Shown here one piece after another: positions 52,661-63,789 of a stretch of 64,000 nucleotides of DNA (positions within the stretch are counted from its first letter, which is position 1; the number at the start of each line of letters is the position of its first letter). The notes beneath the pieces are model-generated. The model searched no databases. It worked only from the letters and a program-made list of their open reading frames with translations, and was not told the DNA's origin. Origin of the DNA: Terriglobia bacterium (GTDB lineage Bacteria > Acidobacteriota > Terriglobia > Bryobacterales > Bryobacteraceae); NCBI GenBank assembly GCA_020073305.1, contig JAIQFK010000018.1:1-64000 (forward strand). The letters run 5' to 3'. Both the position numbers and the translations under genes were made by a program.

Positions 52661-54943
52661 TCAGCGGCCGTAACTTACCTCAGGCGACGCAATATCCTCC
52701 CGGGCGTTCGGATCACCTGCCGCCGGGCCGTGCCAGACGCTGCCGCCGTACGTGTTGATGTAGATTTTGGAGGGGTCCAGCGGATCGGGGATCACGCGGT
52801 GGCCCCATTTGAAGTTGAAGCCGCGGATGCGCTGCCAGGTTTCGCCGCGGTCGGCGGAGCGCCAGGCGGAAGAAGAGAAGCCGCAGGCGTAAAGCACGGC
52901 CGGGTTGCGCGGGTCGATGGTCACATCGTAGATGAATTGATCCCGCGAAAGAACATTGCGCCAGGTCCGGCCGCCGTCGGTGGAGATCCAGATGCCGCCG
53001 GAGGTGGCGCGCTCGGGACCCTTGCGGCCCCATGCAGCCAGATACAAGCGTGAAGGATCGCGCGGATCGATGGCGATGCCGTTGGGGCCGTTCAACCCGG
53101 TGGGGAGAGTGATCCTGCTCCAATGCGCTGCGGCGTCGGTGGACCGGTAAATCGCGCCATCGTTCTCATTTCCGAAGCTGCCGTCTTCGCTGCGGCGCGC
53201 GATCACCACATAGAGCGCACGATCCGGCCCCTCGGCCAGGCGCCAGGCAAATGGTTCTTTCTGCGGCAGGCCCTCGTTTTGGAGCGTCCAGTTTTTGCCT
53301 CCGTCGGTGGATTTGAAAACGCCGCGACCGAATCCGGTGACATAGAGCACGCGTGCGTCCTCGGGGCTGGCAGGGTCGAGTAAGATGTGGGTGGCCGCGG
53401 TCTGCGGCATCCCGTCGTTCGACACGCGCCAGGTGCGGCCGCCATCTTGACTCATCACCACGCCGCCGACATACCGGGCCGGCGAACTGCGGCGCCACAT
53501 CTTGGGCCGCGGCAGGTCGTGGACGCCGCTCATAACAGCCCAGGCGCGGCCGCGCACCTTGGGGTCGAAGACCATCCAATAGGTCGTGTTGGTCCAGGCG
53601 TGGGGAACAGTCTCGGTTGCACTCATCCATCCACGGCCGCCATTTTCGCTGCGAAACAGGCCGATATCCGTGTACGAGATAAACATACGTTTCGCGTCGA
53701 AGGGATCGAAGTGCACCCCGTAGTTAGTGGTCACGTCGAGCCCGGTCGAAGTATAAGAACCGTCGTCGAGACGCTTCGAGTAAACGCCTTCCCAGGTCCG
53801 GCCGCCGTCGCGCGTGCGCATGGTGCGGCCCATGTCGGTTCCGATCGAGAGATCCGGATCATCCGCCGCAACGGAAAGGTTCAGCGGATTCTCACCCCAG
53901 TCCGTCCCAAAACGTGGTGCGACCCAGACGTCGTGTACGTTCGCGGCGGGTGTCGCATTTTCCTTCCAGACTAGCGCCCAGGTGTGACCGGCATCGGCGG
54001 TTTTGGCGACGCCGAAGAAGCGCTGGCCGCCGATCATGAGCCTGCTGTAGGAGAGGTAGCCGACATCGCCGTGACGCGCGCTGGCCGCGATGGCACGTAG
54101 ATCGGGCGATTCACCAGGGAGCTGCGCCCCATGCCACGATGCGCCGGCGTCATCGGAAACGAACACAGCCCGCCTCGCGGCGGCATAGATCACGGGCTTG
54201 CCGGCTGCAAACCCGAGTGCGGCATCGACAAACGAAGTGACGCCTGGGGGCGGCGGGCCGTGCCGCCATGCACCGTCGCGCCGCACCGAGACGGAGTTGT
54301 CGCCGATCACGTAAAGAGTCCGGTCGCCGCGCGGGGAATTGGGATCGGCATAGAGGAAGCGGCCTCCTCCCGCGAGATCCGCGGACGGTTTCCAGGTCTT
54401 CCCCCAGTCCGTCGAGACAAACAGCCTGGAGACGTGCTCCGAGCGCATCGCCGCGTAAAGCACGTGAGAATCACCCGGATCAACGGCCAGTGCCTCGATG
54501 GCGCCCGGCAGGGATGCGGAACTGGCGAAGATGTTCATAGCGTGATCGTCGTTCTGGAAGACCTGGGTGACGGTCACAGGATCGGGATAGACCAAGCGCC
54601 AGGTATCGCCTGCATCGGTACTACGCCAGAGCGTTCCGTTGATGCCCCGTATGTTCTGGCCGCTCACGCGTGCGTAGTATGTGCGGGAATCGTTCGGATC
54701 AAAGATGTAGGACATCACGACGCCGCCCAGATTGAACATGCGCCAGGATGATCCGCCGTCGTGCGAGACGTAGCCGCCGGTCATATCGCACGCGACCAGA
54801 ATGTCGGCAGGATTCCGGGGGCTAATGGCCGGATAGAATTGCGCTCCGCCGCCGCCCGGGCCGATGATCTCCCAGGCGTCGCGGCGCACGGGGGCCGACG
54901 CCACCGAGAGCAGCAGGGCGGAAATGAGAATCGAGTGGGTCAC
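52661..54943 (-). CDS. Secreted multi-Asp-box beta-propeller (GH74/sortilin-like)
   Basis: Taking a GTG at 54943, the protein has 760 residues with a signal peptide (VTHSILISALLLSVASAPV). It contains about twelve Asp-box-like motifs of the form S-D-G-x-TW (for example SHDGGSSW, STDAGDTW, STDWGKTW, SQDGGRTW), spaced as in twin seven-bladed propellers of GH74 xyloglucanases and VPS10/sortilin proteins. The opening WEIIGPGGGGAQFYPAISP is also GH74-like. Catalytic acids cannot be assigned with confidence. It is divergent from a TIM-barrel hydrolase-like gene, hinting at joint polysaccharide degradation. Confidence 0.75.
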   Translation of the reverse strand: MTHSILISALLLSVASAPVRRDAWEIIGPGGGGAQFYPAISPRNPADILVACDMTGGYVSHDGGSSWRMFNLGGVVMSYIFDPNDSRTYYARVSGQNIRGINGTLWRSTDAGDTWRLVYPDPVTVTQVFQNDDHAMNIFASSASLPGAIEALAVDPGDSHVLYAAMRSEHVSRLFVSTDWGKTWKPSADLAGGGRFLYADPNSPRGDRTLYVIGDNSVSVRRDGAWRHGPPPPGVTSFVDAALGFAAGKPVIYAAARRAVFVSDDAGASWHGAQLPGESPDLRAIAASARHGDVGYLSYSRLMIGGQRFFGVAKTADAGHTWALVWKENATPAANVHDVWVAPRFGTDWGENPLNLSVAADDPDLSIGTDMGRTMRTRDGGRTWEGVYSKRLDDGSYTSTGLDVTTNYGVHFDPFDAKRMFISYTDIGLFRSENGGRGWMSATETVPHAWTNTTYWMVFDPKVRGRAWAVMSGVHDLPRPKMWRRSSPARYVGGVVMSQDGGRTWRVSNDGMPQTAATHILLDPASPEDARVLYVTGFGRGVFKSTDGGKNWTLQNEGLPQKEPFAWRLAEGPDRALYVVIARRSEDGSFGNENDGAIYRSTDAAAHWSRITLPTGLNGPNGIAIDPRDPSRLYLAAWGRKGPERATSGGIWISTDGGRTWRNVLSRDQFIYDVTIDPRNPAVLYACGFSSSAWRSADRGETWQRIRGFNFKWGHRVIPDPLDPSKIYINTYGGSVWHGPAAGDPNAREDIASPEVSYGR

Positions 54944-54973
54944 TTTTGAGCTATGGTTAAAAACCAAATTACA

Positions 54974-54979
54974 ATTATA
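54974..54979 (-). promoter_or_regulatory. Consensus -10 box (TATAAT) upstream of the beta-propeller gene
   Basis: TATAAT occurs on the minus strand 31 nt before the GTG start, in a locally A+T-rich stretch. No good -35 is found at 16-18 bp; CTGCAC (55000-54995) is the nearest candidate at 15 bp. It supports a transcription start near 54967 and the GTG start. Confidence 0.4.
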
Positions 54980-55230
54980 GTGATCCGAGTACAAGTGCAG
55001 GCATCCTCTCCTGGCTGGTACGATGACAACCTCCGCGTATTGTCCATATCGATGCGAGGCGGCGAGAGATTCCTGTTTTGTGACCGGCCCTCGACAATCT
55101 CCGCCCGTCATAATTGACAAGCTCCCCGCAGATGCTTTAACCCACGCGCTGTGGTCTGTTTTGCATTGGCTGCAAACGGCGTCCCTGGGAATTGTCCCGG
55201 CAGTTCGATTTACCCGTTATATTGAAAGCC

Positions 55231-56457
55231 ATGCAACGCCTCGCCGTAGTCATCCTTTTGCTCCCTTTCGCTCTCGCGCAGTCGTTTCATCTCCGCGCGC
55301 CCGCCGCGCCGAAGGATTTTGCAGTCATGGCCTGGGGCGGTTCTCCGTCCGATCCTGAGCAGCTACGCGGCATGCGGGAGGCCGGTCTCAATATCTCGGG
55401 CTTCTGCCGCGTGGAAGATCTCGAGCGCGTGCGGGCCGCCGGTTTGACGTGCTTCGTGAGTGACAAGACGATTGACAATTACGACCCGTTGCACCTTCCG
55501 CCGGATGCCGAGGTCCGCCGCCACGTCGCCGGGTTGAAGAACGAAATTGGAAACAGCCCCGCCGTGCTTGGATTCTATCTGCGTGACGAGCCGGATGCTC
55601 CATCGATGCCGGGACTCGGCAAGCTGGCGACGATGCTTCGCGAGGCGATGCCGGACAAGTGGCCCTATGTGAATCTGTTCCCCTACCGGGTCAGTCCGGA
55701 CCGGCTGGGCACCAAGGATTACGATTCGTACGTGCGGATGCTGGTGAAGACCGTCGGCCAGCCGTTCCTGAGCTACGACAATTATTCTCTCGTGAACGGC
55801 GACATGCTGGATTATTTCTACGTCAACCTGGAGATCGTCCGCCGGCTAAGCCTGGAAACCGGTACGCCCTTCTGGAACTGTATTCTTGCGAACGCGCATT
55901 TCAACTACATGGAACCTTCCGACGCGACCTTCAACCTGCAGGCGTATAGCACCATGGCGTACGGGGGCCGCGGCATTCAGTACTTTACATACTTCGCTCC
56001 CGAGATAGGCAATTACCGGCTGGCGCCGGTGGACCAGTTCGGCAACCGCACCGCGACGTGGGACATGCTGCGTCGCATCAACAACCAGATCCACGCCCTC
56101 GCCCCAACCCTGATCCGGCTGCACAGCACCGGCGCGTATCACTACCCGGATGTCCCCGAGCAAAGCCAGCCGCTCGCGGCCAGCAAGCTGATCCGGAAGG
56201 TCGAGATGATGCAGCGCTATGTGCGCCCTCCCGTCGCCGGCCGGTTCCTGATCGGAGAGTTTCGAGATAACAGCGACCGCCCATATTTCCTGATCGTGAA
56301 CAAAGACCTCAGGAATTCGTTTCAATTTCAGGTAGAACTCAGGCAGGAGGGCCATAAACTGCTGCGAATCTCGCCGTACTCCGGCAAGGAGGAACCGTTC
56401 GGCCGGGAGATGGACTGGCTTGCGCCGGGCGCCGGAATCCTGTTCCGTGTCGACTAA
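55231..56457 (+). CDS. Secreted TIM-barrel glycoside hydrolase-like protein
   Basis: Start at 55231 gives 408 residues with a signal peptide (QRLAVVILLLPFALAQ). The body reads as a beta/alpha barrel with GFYLRDEPDAPSMPGLGKLA near residue 122 (a DEP segment as in GH42-like enzymes), FLSYDNYSLVNGD, and FWNCILANAH, then FNLQAYSTMAYGGRGIQYFTYF. A small beta-sandwich C-terminal part follows. It probably acts on a polysaccharide or oligosaccharide outside the inner membrane. The exact GH family cannot be fixed from sequence reading. Confidence 0.65.
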   Translation: MQRLAVVILLLPFALAQSFHLRAPAAPKDFAVMAWGGSPSDPEQLRGMREAGLNISGFCRVEDLERVRAAGLTCFVSDKTIDNYDPLHLPPDAEVRRHVAGLKNEIGNSPAVLGFYLRDEPDAPSMPGLGKLATMLREAMPDKWPYVNLFPYRVSPDRLGTKDYDSYVRMLVKTVGQPFLSYDNYSLVNGDMLDYFYVNLEIVRRLSLETGTPFWNCILANAHFNYMEPSDATFNLQAYSTMAYGGRGIQYFTYFAPEIGNYRLAPVDQFGNRTATWDMLRRINNQIHALAPTLIRLHSTGAYHYPDVPEQSQPLAASKLIRKVEMMQRYVRPPVAGRFLIGEFRDNSDRPYFLIVNKDLRNSFQFQVELRQEGHKLLRISPYSGKEEPFGREMDWLAPGAGILFRVD

Positions 56458-56662
56458 CCCCGCGGATCTGGACACCTATACTCCCCGCAAGTCGGTCAAG
56501 GAACTTACCCGGATGCTCTGACTTGACGTTCCTATCCGGCTTGAGTTCGAGGTCACCGGCCACACAGCCCGAATGGCCGCCGAGATCGCTGAACGCCGCA
56601 ATATGATCCAGCATCCCGCCTGGCGTGCGCAACGTAGGCTCCGAATTGGTACAATTCCGCAA

Positions 56663-57424
56663 ATGGCCGATTCCGTTTGCGGCCCCACTTCCGCTGCAGC
56701 CGTGCCAGCCACGACCGTTCGGTCGCGACACTCTGCTGTCGTTCGCGTTACTCACTGGATCACCACCTTATCCTTCCTGGCCCTGCTCGTAACCGGAGTT
56801 GAAATTCTCATCTCTCACCCGCGCTTCTATTGGGGTGAAGCCGGCAACGTGCTGACTCCTCCGTTGTTCAAACTGCCGATTCCAGCTTCCAGAGCCAAGG
56901 TACCCACCGGCTACGGCTACGTGCTACCTGACCAGAACGGCTGGAGCCGCTATCTTCATTTCCAATCCGCCTGGGTTGCTGTATTGACCGGCTTCGTGTA
57001 TGTAGGCTTTGGTTTCTTCACCGGTCATTTCCGGCAGAATTTGCTTCCCGCTCGCGCCGACCTCACCCGCAACGGGCTAGCGAGCGTAATCGCCCAACAT
57101 TTGCGTATCAGGCCCGCGCGTGCGGAAGAAGCCTGGTCGTATAACGTCCTTCAGCGGCTCACCTATCTGCTCGTTATTTTCGTTTTGTTCCCGTTGGTAA
57201 TTTGGACGGGCCTGGCCATGTCCCCTGCCATCGCGTCTGCGATTCCGGCCGCGGTCACTGTTTTGGGCGGCCAGCAATCGGCACGCACCCTACACTTCTT
57301 CGTCTCTGTATTCCTTGTGCTCTTCTTTTTGGTTCATGTCGTTATGGTTTGTCTGGCCGGATTCCGAAACCGGGTGCGAGCGATGATCACCGGTCTCCCC
57401 GCCGCACGCATGGAGCGAGCATGA
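56663..57424 (+). CDS. Cytochrome b561-type membrane subunit
   Basis: With the ATG at 56663 (MADSVCGPTSAAAVPATTVR) the protein has 253 residues and four transmembrane helices. Likely haem histidines lie in VVRVTHWITTLSFLALLVTG (helix 1), RYLHFQSAWVAVL (helix 2) and TLHFFVSVFLVLFFLVHVV (helix 4). This is the b561/Ni-Fe hydrogenase cytochrome type that hands quinol electrons to a periplasmic oxidoreductase. The molybdoprotein gene overlaps its stop (ATGA), so the two form one redox complex. Confidence 0.83.
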   Translation: MADSVCGPTSAAAVPATTVRSRHSAVVRVTHWITTLSFLALLVTGVEILISHPRFYWGEAGNVLTPPLFKLPIPASRAKVPTGYGYVLPDQNGWSRYLHFQSAWVAVLTGFVYVGFGFFTGHFRQNLLPARADLTRNGLASVIAQHLRIRPARAEEAWSYNVLQRLTYLLVIFVLFPLVIWTGLAMSPAIASAIPAAVTVLGGQQSARTLHFFVSVFLVLFFLVHVVMVCLAGFRNRVRAMITGLPAARMERA

Positions 57425-58179
57425 GCAAGATCTCAAGACGGAAACTTATCACCACCGGCGTGGTAGCAACTGCGGGTGCCTCCGGGCTCGCCGTGGCTGC
57501 GAGCCTCGCGCGGCGTTATGGACTTATCCCACCGGATAGTGGTGGCCTCTACGGCCCCGGCGAAACGCTCACCTATGCTGCGCAGCGGTTACTGACTCGC
57601 CACTCCTTGGCGCGCGAGTTCAATCGCAACCAGATTTCGAAGCCTCCGTTCGCAAACGAAGTCGCTCCATTGGGCGAAGCGTTCAAGCGCCTGCAGGAGG
57701 GAGCGTTTGCTGGCTGGCGCCTCGCCGTGGATGGAATGGTCGCCCGCCCGGCATCTTTCTCGCTTGAAGAACTCAAGGGCTTTCCCGGGCGCAGCCAGAT
57801 CACTCATCTGGCCTGCGAAGAGGGCTGGTCTTATATAGCCGAATGGATGGGCGTGCCTCTCTCCCACATCCTGAACGCCGTAGGGACTCTCCCCCATGCC
57901 CGATACGTGGTCTACCGTTCGATTCAATCCGACTGGTGGGAAAGCATCGACATGGCGGATGCATTGCACCCTCAAACTCTCGTCGCGCACGGTATGAATG
58001 GCAGTGAGCTTCCCGTCGCGTTCGGCGGACCTCTTCGACTGCGCGTTCCCCGGCAACTCGGCTATAAGAACGTCAAGTACATCACGAGCCTCACCGTAAC
58101 CGATAGCCTGACACGGTTCGGCAAGGGCTTGGGCTCAGCATCTCCAGAAAGTGGATACGCGTGGTACGCGGGTATCTAA
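57421..58179 (+). CDS. Tat-exported sulfite-oxidase-type molybdoprotein
   Basis: A 252-residue protein with a twin-arginine leader (SRRKLITTGVVATAGASGLA). The molybdopterin domain of the sulfite oxidase family has its Mo-ligand Cys132 in ITHLACEEGWSYIAEW, followed by WMGVPLSHIL and the C-terminal LPVAFGGPLRLRVPRQLGYKNVKYI. Together with the cytochrome b subunit it resembles MsrP-MsrQ, which repairs methionine sulfoxide in the periplasm, but the cytochrome is b561-like rather than a clear MsrQ. Other substrates remain possible. Confidence 0.87.
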   Translation: MSKISRRKLITTGVVATAGASGLAVAASLARRYGLIPPDSGGLYGPGETLTYAAQRLLTRHSLAREFNRNQISKPPFANEVAPLGEAFKRLQEGAFAGWRLAVDGMVARPASFSLEELKGFPGRSQITHLACEEGWSYIAEWMGVPLSHILNAVGTLPHARYVVYRSIQSDWWESIDMADALHPQTLVAHGMNGSELPVAFGGPLRLRVPRQLGYKNVKYITSLTVTDSLTRFGKGLGSASPESGYAWYAGI

Positions 58180-58768
58180 CAGCGTAAGGGAGCGGTGTGT
58201 CTCTGCCGCGCGATCCTTGGAGCACGCGCAAACGCTCACAGCCGGATTCGGGAACCACCCATTTGGCGAGATCTGCCCGACTTGGTCCTGAGTTGCAGCT
58301 GAGCTCACTCGATGCCGACATGTCATTCCTAATCCTGCCCGCGACCCGACAGACAAAGTTTGCGGATGGCCGGCCATCCGCCCGCCCGGGGTCTATCACA
58401 ACCCCTGGAGCGCTCGCCGCCTTTTCGTGCTGTCGCGCCACATCGCGAAGTTCCTTTTCGTGCCGACAACGCTCAGGCGAGCCATCGAGCGGATGGGATT
58501 TGTTCAGGCAGATCCGATCTGTGCGCTCGCACGAGCTCAGAATCTGATCTTGCGCCGCCCCGTGAAAGCGTGTTCCGCTGGTGATCTGGAACGTGATTAT
58601 GCGAAGCTTGGCGTCGAAGACGATTTCGACGGAATCATCGAGGGTTGAGGACCCAGCTTTGAGGGCGAGCGGATGTTCTGGGGAACAGCTCGGATCCTGT
58701 GCCATCACCGGGCAAATGGTTACCTGCTTGACTAGATCGGCGGACCCAACGATGGAAAGGCAATCCGG
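58180..58768. other. 589-bp region between molybdoprotein and murI genes
   Basis: Apart from the YcaQ-like remnant at 58427-58648, no coding or RNA feature is recognised. A long minus-strand frame across the region is antisense to murI and not protein-like. The murI promoter should lie within the last 120 bp, but no clear boxes were found. Confidence 0.4.
58427..58648 (+). pseudogene. Decayed YcaQ-like (winged-helix DNA glycosylase family) fragment
   Basis: This frame reads TLRRAIERMGFVQADPICAL, then ARAQNLILRRPVKACSAGDL and ERDYAKL, which closely follows the N-terminal consensus of YcaQ/DUF1006 proteins (LGFVQADPIRAPARAQDL.LRHRV.GYRAGDLERRY). It stops after about 70 residues of a protein that is normally near 400, and several consensus residues are changed (for example R to C). 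The rest of 58180-58768 holds no gene. It looks like a truncated remnant. Confidence 0.6.
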
Positions 58769-59608
58769 ATGATCGGCGTTTTCGACAGCGGCTTCGGCGG
58801 GCTGACGGTCCAACATGCGCTTATCGAAGCGCTGCCCCAGCGGGATTTCGTCTATCTCGGCGACAACAGGAACACGCCCTACGGAACAAAGCCTCCTATC
58901 GACGTGCTGACTCTGACCTGCGCGGGACTGGAGCGCCTGTTTGGCGAAGGTTGCACGCTCGTTATCGTCGCCTGCAATACGGCCTCTGTGGTGGCGCTGC
59001 GCTGGATCCAGCAACAGTGGCTGCCCGCGCGGCGGCGCGAGGACGGGGTGCCCCGCAACGTGATCGGCATCGTGGTGCCGACCATCGAAGCCGCGACCGG
59101 CCTGGGCTGGGACGAAGAGCCGGCTGCCGCGGGGGAAGCGAAGCCGTCCAGCACCATCGCGGTTTTCGCGACCCCCCGCACCGTGGAGTCCGGCTGCTAC
59201 CCAATTGAAATCCGCAAGCGCCGTCCGGACATCACTGTGGTGCAGCAGGCCTGCCCGGAACTCGCCAGCGCAATCGAGCAGGGGGTGCCACGCGACGACA
59301 TTCGTACCCTGGTCGAAGAATACGTGGGCGAATTGCGACGAAAGGCCACGCCCGACCGCGTGATTCTTGGCTGCACGCACTACCCACTGGTGGCTGAGTT
59401 CTTCGCAGCCGCCCTACCGCGCGGCGTGCCGATCATTCATCAGCCGCAGGCGACCGCCCGCGCGCTGAGGTTCTACCTAGACCGCCACCCTGAGTATGAC
59501 GCTGGGAATGCGGGCCAGCGCATGTTCCTCTCGACCGGTTTTTCGGCCGAGGCCCTGCCGCTGATTGAACGATTCTGGGGAGACAAGCTCCCTTTCCGGC
59601 AGGCGTGA
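58769..59608 (+). CDS. murI: Glutamate racemase
   Basis: A 279-residue cytoplasmic enzyme converting L- to D-glutamate for peptidoglycan. The opening IGVFDSGFGGLTV and YLGDNRNTPYGTK are characteristic. The two catalytic cysteines are Cys69 (IVACNTAS) and Cys202 (ILGCTHYPL). The Gly/Ala-rich insert after residue 110 (LGWDEEPAAAGEAKPSS) is slightly longer than in many homologues. It appears monocistronic, with about 290 bp of apparently empty sequence on its right side. Confidence 0.95.
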   Translation: MIGVFDSGFGGLTVQHALIEALPQRDFVYLGDNRNTPYGTKPPIDVLTLTCAGLERLFGEGCTLVIVACNTASVVALRWIQQQWLPARRREDGVPRNVIGIVVPTIEAATGLGWDEEPAAAGEAKPSSTIAVFATPRTVESGCYPIEIRKRRPDITVVQQACPELASAIEQGVPRDDIRTLVEEYVGELRRKATPDRVILGCTHYPLVAEFFAAALPRGVPIIHQPQATARALRFYLDRHPEYDAGNAGQRMFLSTGFSAEALPLIERFWGDKLPFRQA

Positions 59609-59898
59609 AGGGATCGGTTGTGAAAGCGAACACATGGCAGTTCAGTACGGTGAGGGGCTGGCCCAAGATCGAAGAGTGAGTATGGGGGTGGCCGACAATT
59701 TCAAAGGTGACCGAGATGTCTCAGCGGCCTTCGAGAGAGCCGTCGAAACAATCCGTGGCCTCGATTAGGGACTAGCGGCACAAGTCCGCGATGCCGACTT
59801 CCGGGGACTAATCTCTTCGTGGCACTTCCGCGACATGGCGACTGCGCGCTCATGCGGATTGCGTGCGGATTGCCGAACTACTCACCCTCAACAGACGA

Positions 59899-62013
<2,115 letters not shown>

Positions 62014-62030
62014 CCGAAACGGGCGGAAGC

Positions 62031-62342
62031 ATGTCTTCGCCCTCGTGGACTCTGCTGCCGTCCGTCACACCTCGCGACCACGGCATACGCCGGAAGGAGA
62101 TCGCCCAACGCGCCGAATCCTATGCCATCTCGGCTGACACCGTGGGCAAGCTCCGGTGGTCGGGCGGTGATCTCGATGGCGACCACCTCATCTGTGGTAA
62201 TTTCAAACGCGACACAGGCGTGGCCTCCTTCGACGCCCGGATCGACGCCATTTCCAAGATCCAGTCAGATTTCTATTTCATCCGGGAAAGTGCCGGCGAG
62301 ACACCCTTTTCCTTCTCCAAGGCTCGACATCTGCTCTGTTGA
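62031..62342 (+). CDS. Hypothetical protein, doubtful
   Basis: A 103-codon frame beginning 18 nt after the aldo/keto reductase stop. It includes a plausible soluble stretch (KEIAQRAESYAISADTVGKL then WSGGDLDGDHLICG) but matches no family that I know. A weak purine-rich stretch (GGCGGAAG) precedes the ATG. It may be a remnant of a transferred gene, as the following 880 bp are without genes. Confidence 0.3.
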   Translation: MSSPSWTLLPSVTPRDHGIRRKEIAQRAESYAISADTVGKLRWSGGDLDGDHLICGNFKRDTGVASFDARIDAISKIQSDFYFIRESAGETPFSFSKARHLLC

Positions 62343-63225
62343 TCGGAACCGGGGGCGGTGGGAACGGGATCAGGCGGCCCGCTCGGCGTGGATGGCAAAG
62401 ATGAACGGCCGGCCTCCGTTGTATGAGGAATATCTGGAGGTGCCAAGGGAAAGCGCTTCAGTTCTTATCGACAGCCTACAGAAATCGGCGCCCTGATCCG
62501 CGGGACGAGAGTTTATCTAAGATCAATCTGAAGCTTGGCATGCGAAGGTTCACTGGCTCGCAAAAGCAGGTGACTGATGGGTCTTTCCGTGCTCGGCGTT
62601 CATCTGGCGGATTATGTCTAGTCTTCCCTCGTTACTAAACGCGAGGCAGTGGCGGGCCTGTGGGCGGATTTCAACGCCCTGAGAACGGCTGCAGCAGATT
62701 CCTCATTGAGACAAATGAGACAATAGCTGAGTTGGCGAGGTGCGCAAGTGGCGTAGAGCCATGCCGTGGCTCCCCATCGTGGACGCGTTTCGAACTTTTG
62801 TGGCCTGCCCGCCGCCACCCATCAGAGCGGTCTTCCAGCAGATTCAACAGCTCGCGACCGGCTGAGCGATCATCCGACCATCCAACCGCAAGTCGGCTCC
62901 CCGAGAGGAACCGTCTTCATAGCGGATACTGGAGAATTTGCAGGCCGGACCCGCAGGCTGACCTTGCTGTGGCGTCAGTTGTCAATGATCAGGCTACAGT
63001 TTTGAGCTTACACCCAGACTGGCGGCGCCTACTCAGTCGTGGTGGCCCAGTCAACTCAGGAACCACCTAGCGCCCATGGTGAGATTTCGGCCAGCATGTG
63101 TCGCGAAGCGAAGTTGCACCTGTCCGCTCAGGAGCTCCGGTCCGGGATTACTCCACGCGGAGGCTCGCTTTCCGACGACGATCGACCAGGGGGCGGTCTG
63201 GTATCACTGACCGGTGCTCTCGCGG
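62343..63225. other. 883-bp gene-poor stretch
   Basis: Frames here are short or have the composition of non-coding sequence. One 35-codon frame (62392-62496, MAKMNGRPPLYEEYLEVPRE ...) could be a fragment of a lost gene. No repeats, insertion-sequence ends or RNA genes are recognised. It may be a scar of past rearrangement. Confidence 0.4.
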
Positions 63226-63789
63226 TTAGATCTGGGTCAGTCGGGATCGGACCACGTTCGCGGCTCGATAGTACATTCTGACTCCCGCCAGAAGAAGCAG
63301 AATCAGGACTGCAGGTAACGCCAACGCACTGGCGTGGATAGTCCCTTCCCTTGCGAGGGTCGCCATAGCTCGCAGGACGCCAACGAGCACCCATCCAGCC
63401 AACAGCAGCAGCAGTATGCGTCGTTCACCTTTGAACTGGCGGTCGAATTCATCAGCGAGCGCCCGGCGATAGGACTGGACGCTTTCTTCAGGACACGGCT
63501 GGCGCGATCGGTTTCGTTCTCTCAGGACCAGAACAGAACCTGCAATAGCTAGAATGGATCCCAGCCACGACATGTATACCGGCCAACTACCATCTCGGGC
63601 ACCATGCCAGTACTGTGTAGCTACCCAGAAAAAGCCGACAAGGTAGCTCACTCGTCGTCCCCAGGACAGGGGCAAATAGTCCGGGACGATCGAGTCCTCA
63701 AGTAGCGAAAATCGCGGAGCCGGTGTCGAAGCTCTTTCAATCGGTTGAGATTGCCACAGTTTGCGCAGATCCTCGCTATCACCGTTCAT
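63226..63789 (-). CDS. Membrane protein downstream of ECF sigma factor
   Basis: Start at the ATG at 63789 (GGGAGGG 6 nt upstream) gives 187 residues. The N-terminal 50 residues are soluble (MNGDSEDLRKLWQSQPIERA). Four hydrophobic helices follow: a pair at about 50-95 and a pair at about 130-180. There is no HxxxCxxC zinc motif, so it is not a classical zinc anti-sigma, but the N-terminal 'LW..Q' pattern and overlap with the sigma gene fit a sigma-partner membrane protein. The role is inferred. Confidence 0.7.
   Translation of the reverse strand: MNGDSEDLRKLWQSQPIERASTPAPRFSLLEDSIVPDYLPLSWGRRVSYLVGFFWVATQYWHGARDGSWPVYMSWLGSILAIAGSVLVLRERNRSRQPCPEESVQSYRRALADEFDRQFKGERRILLLLLAGWVLVGVLRAMATLAREGTIHASALALPAVLILLLLAGVRMYYRAANVVRSRLTQI

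Noticed and set aside
58091-59380. 429-codon minus-strand frame
   Set aside because: It is antisense to murI and the molybdoprotein end. The sequence has no fold-like pattern, and murI is certain.
59634-59768. 45-codon frame after murI (MAVQYGEGLAQDRRVS ...)
   Set aside because: It is short, has no ribosome binding site and no recognised similarity. At most it is a remnant.
62660-63070. 136-codon plus-strand frame
   Set aside because: Its residue composition (Ser/Arg/Pro-rich, no hydrophobic core pattern) and lack of a ribosome binding site suggest non-coding sequence.
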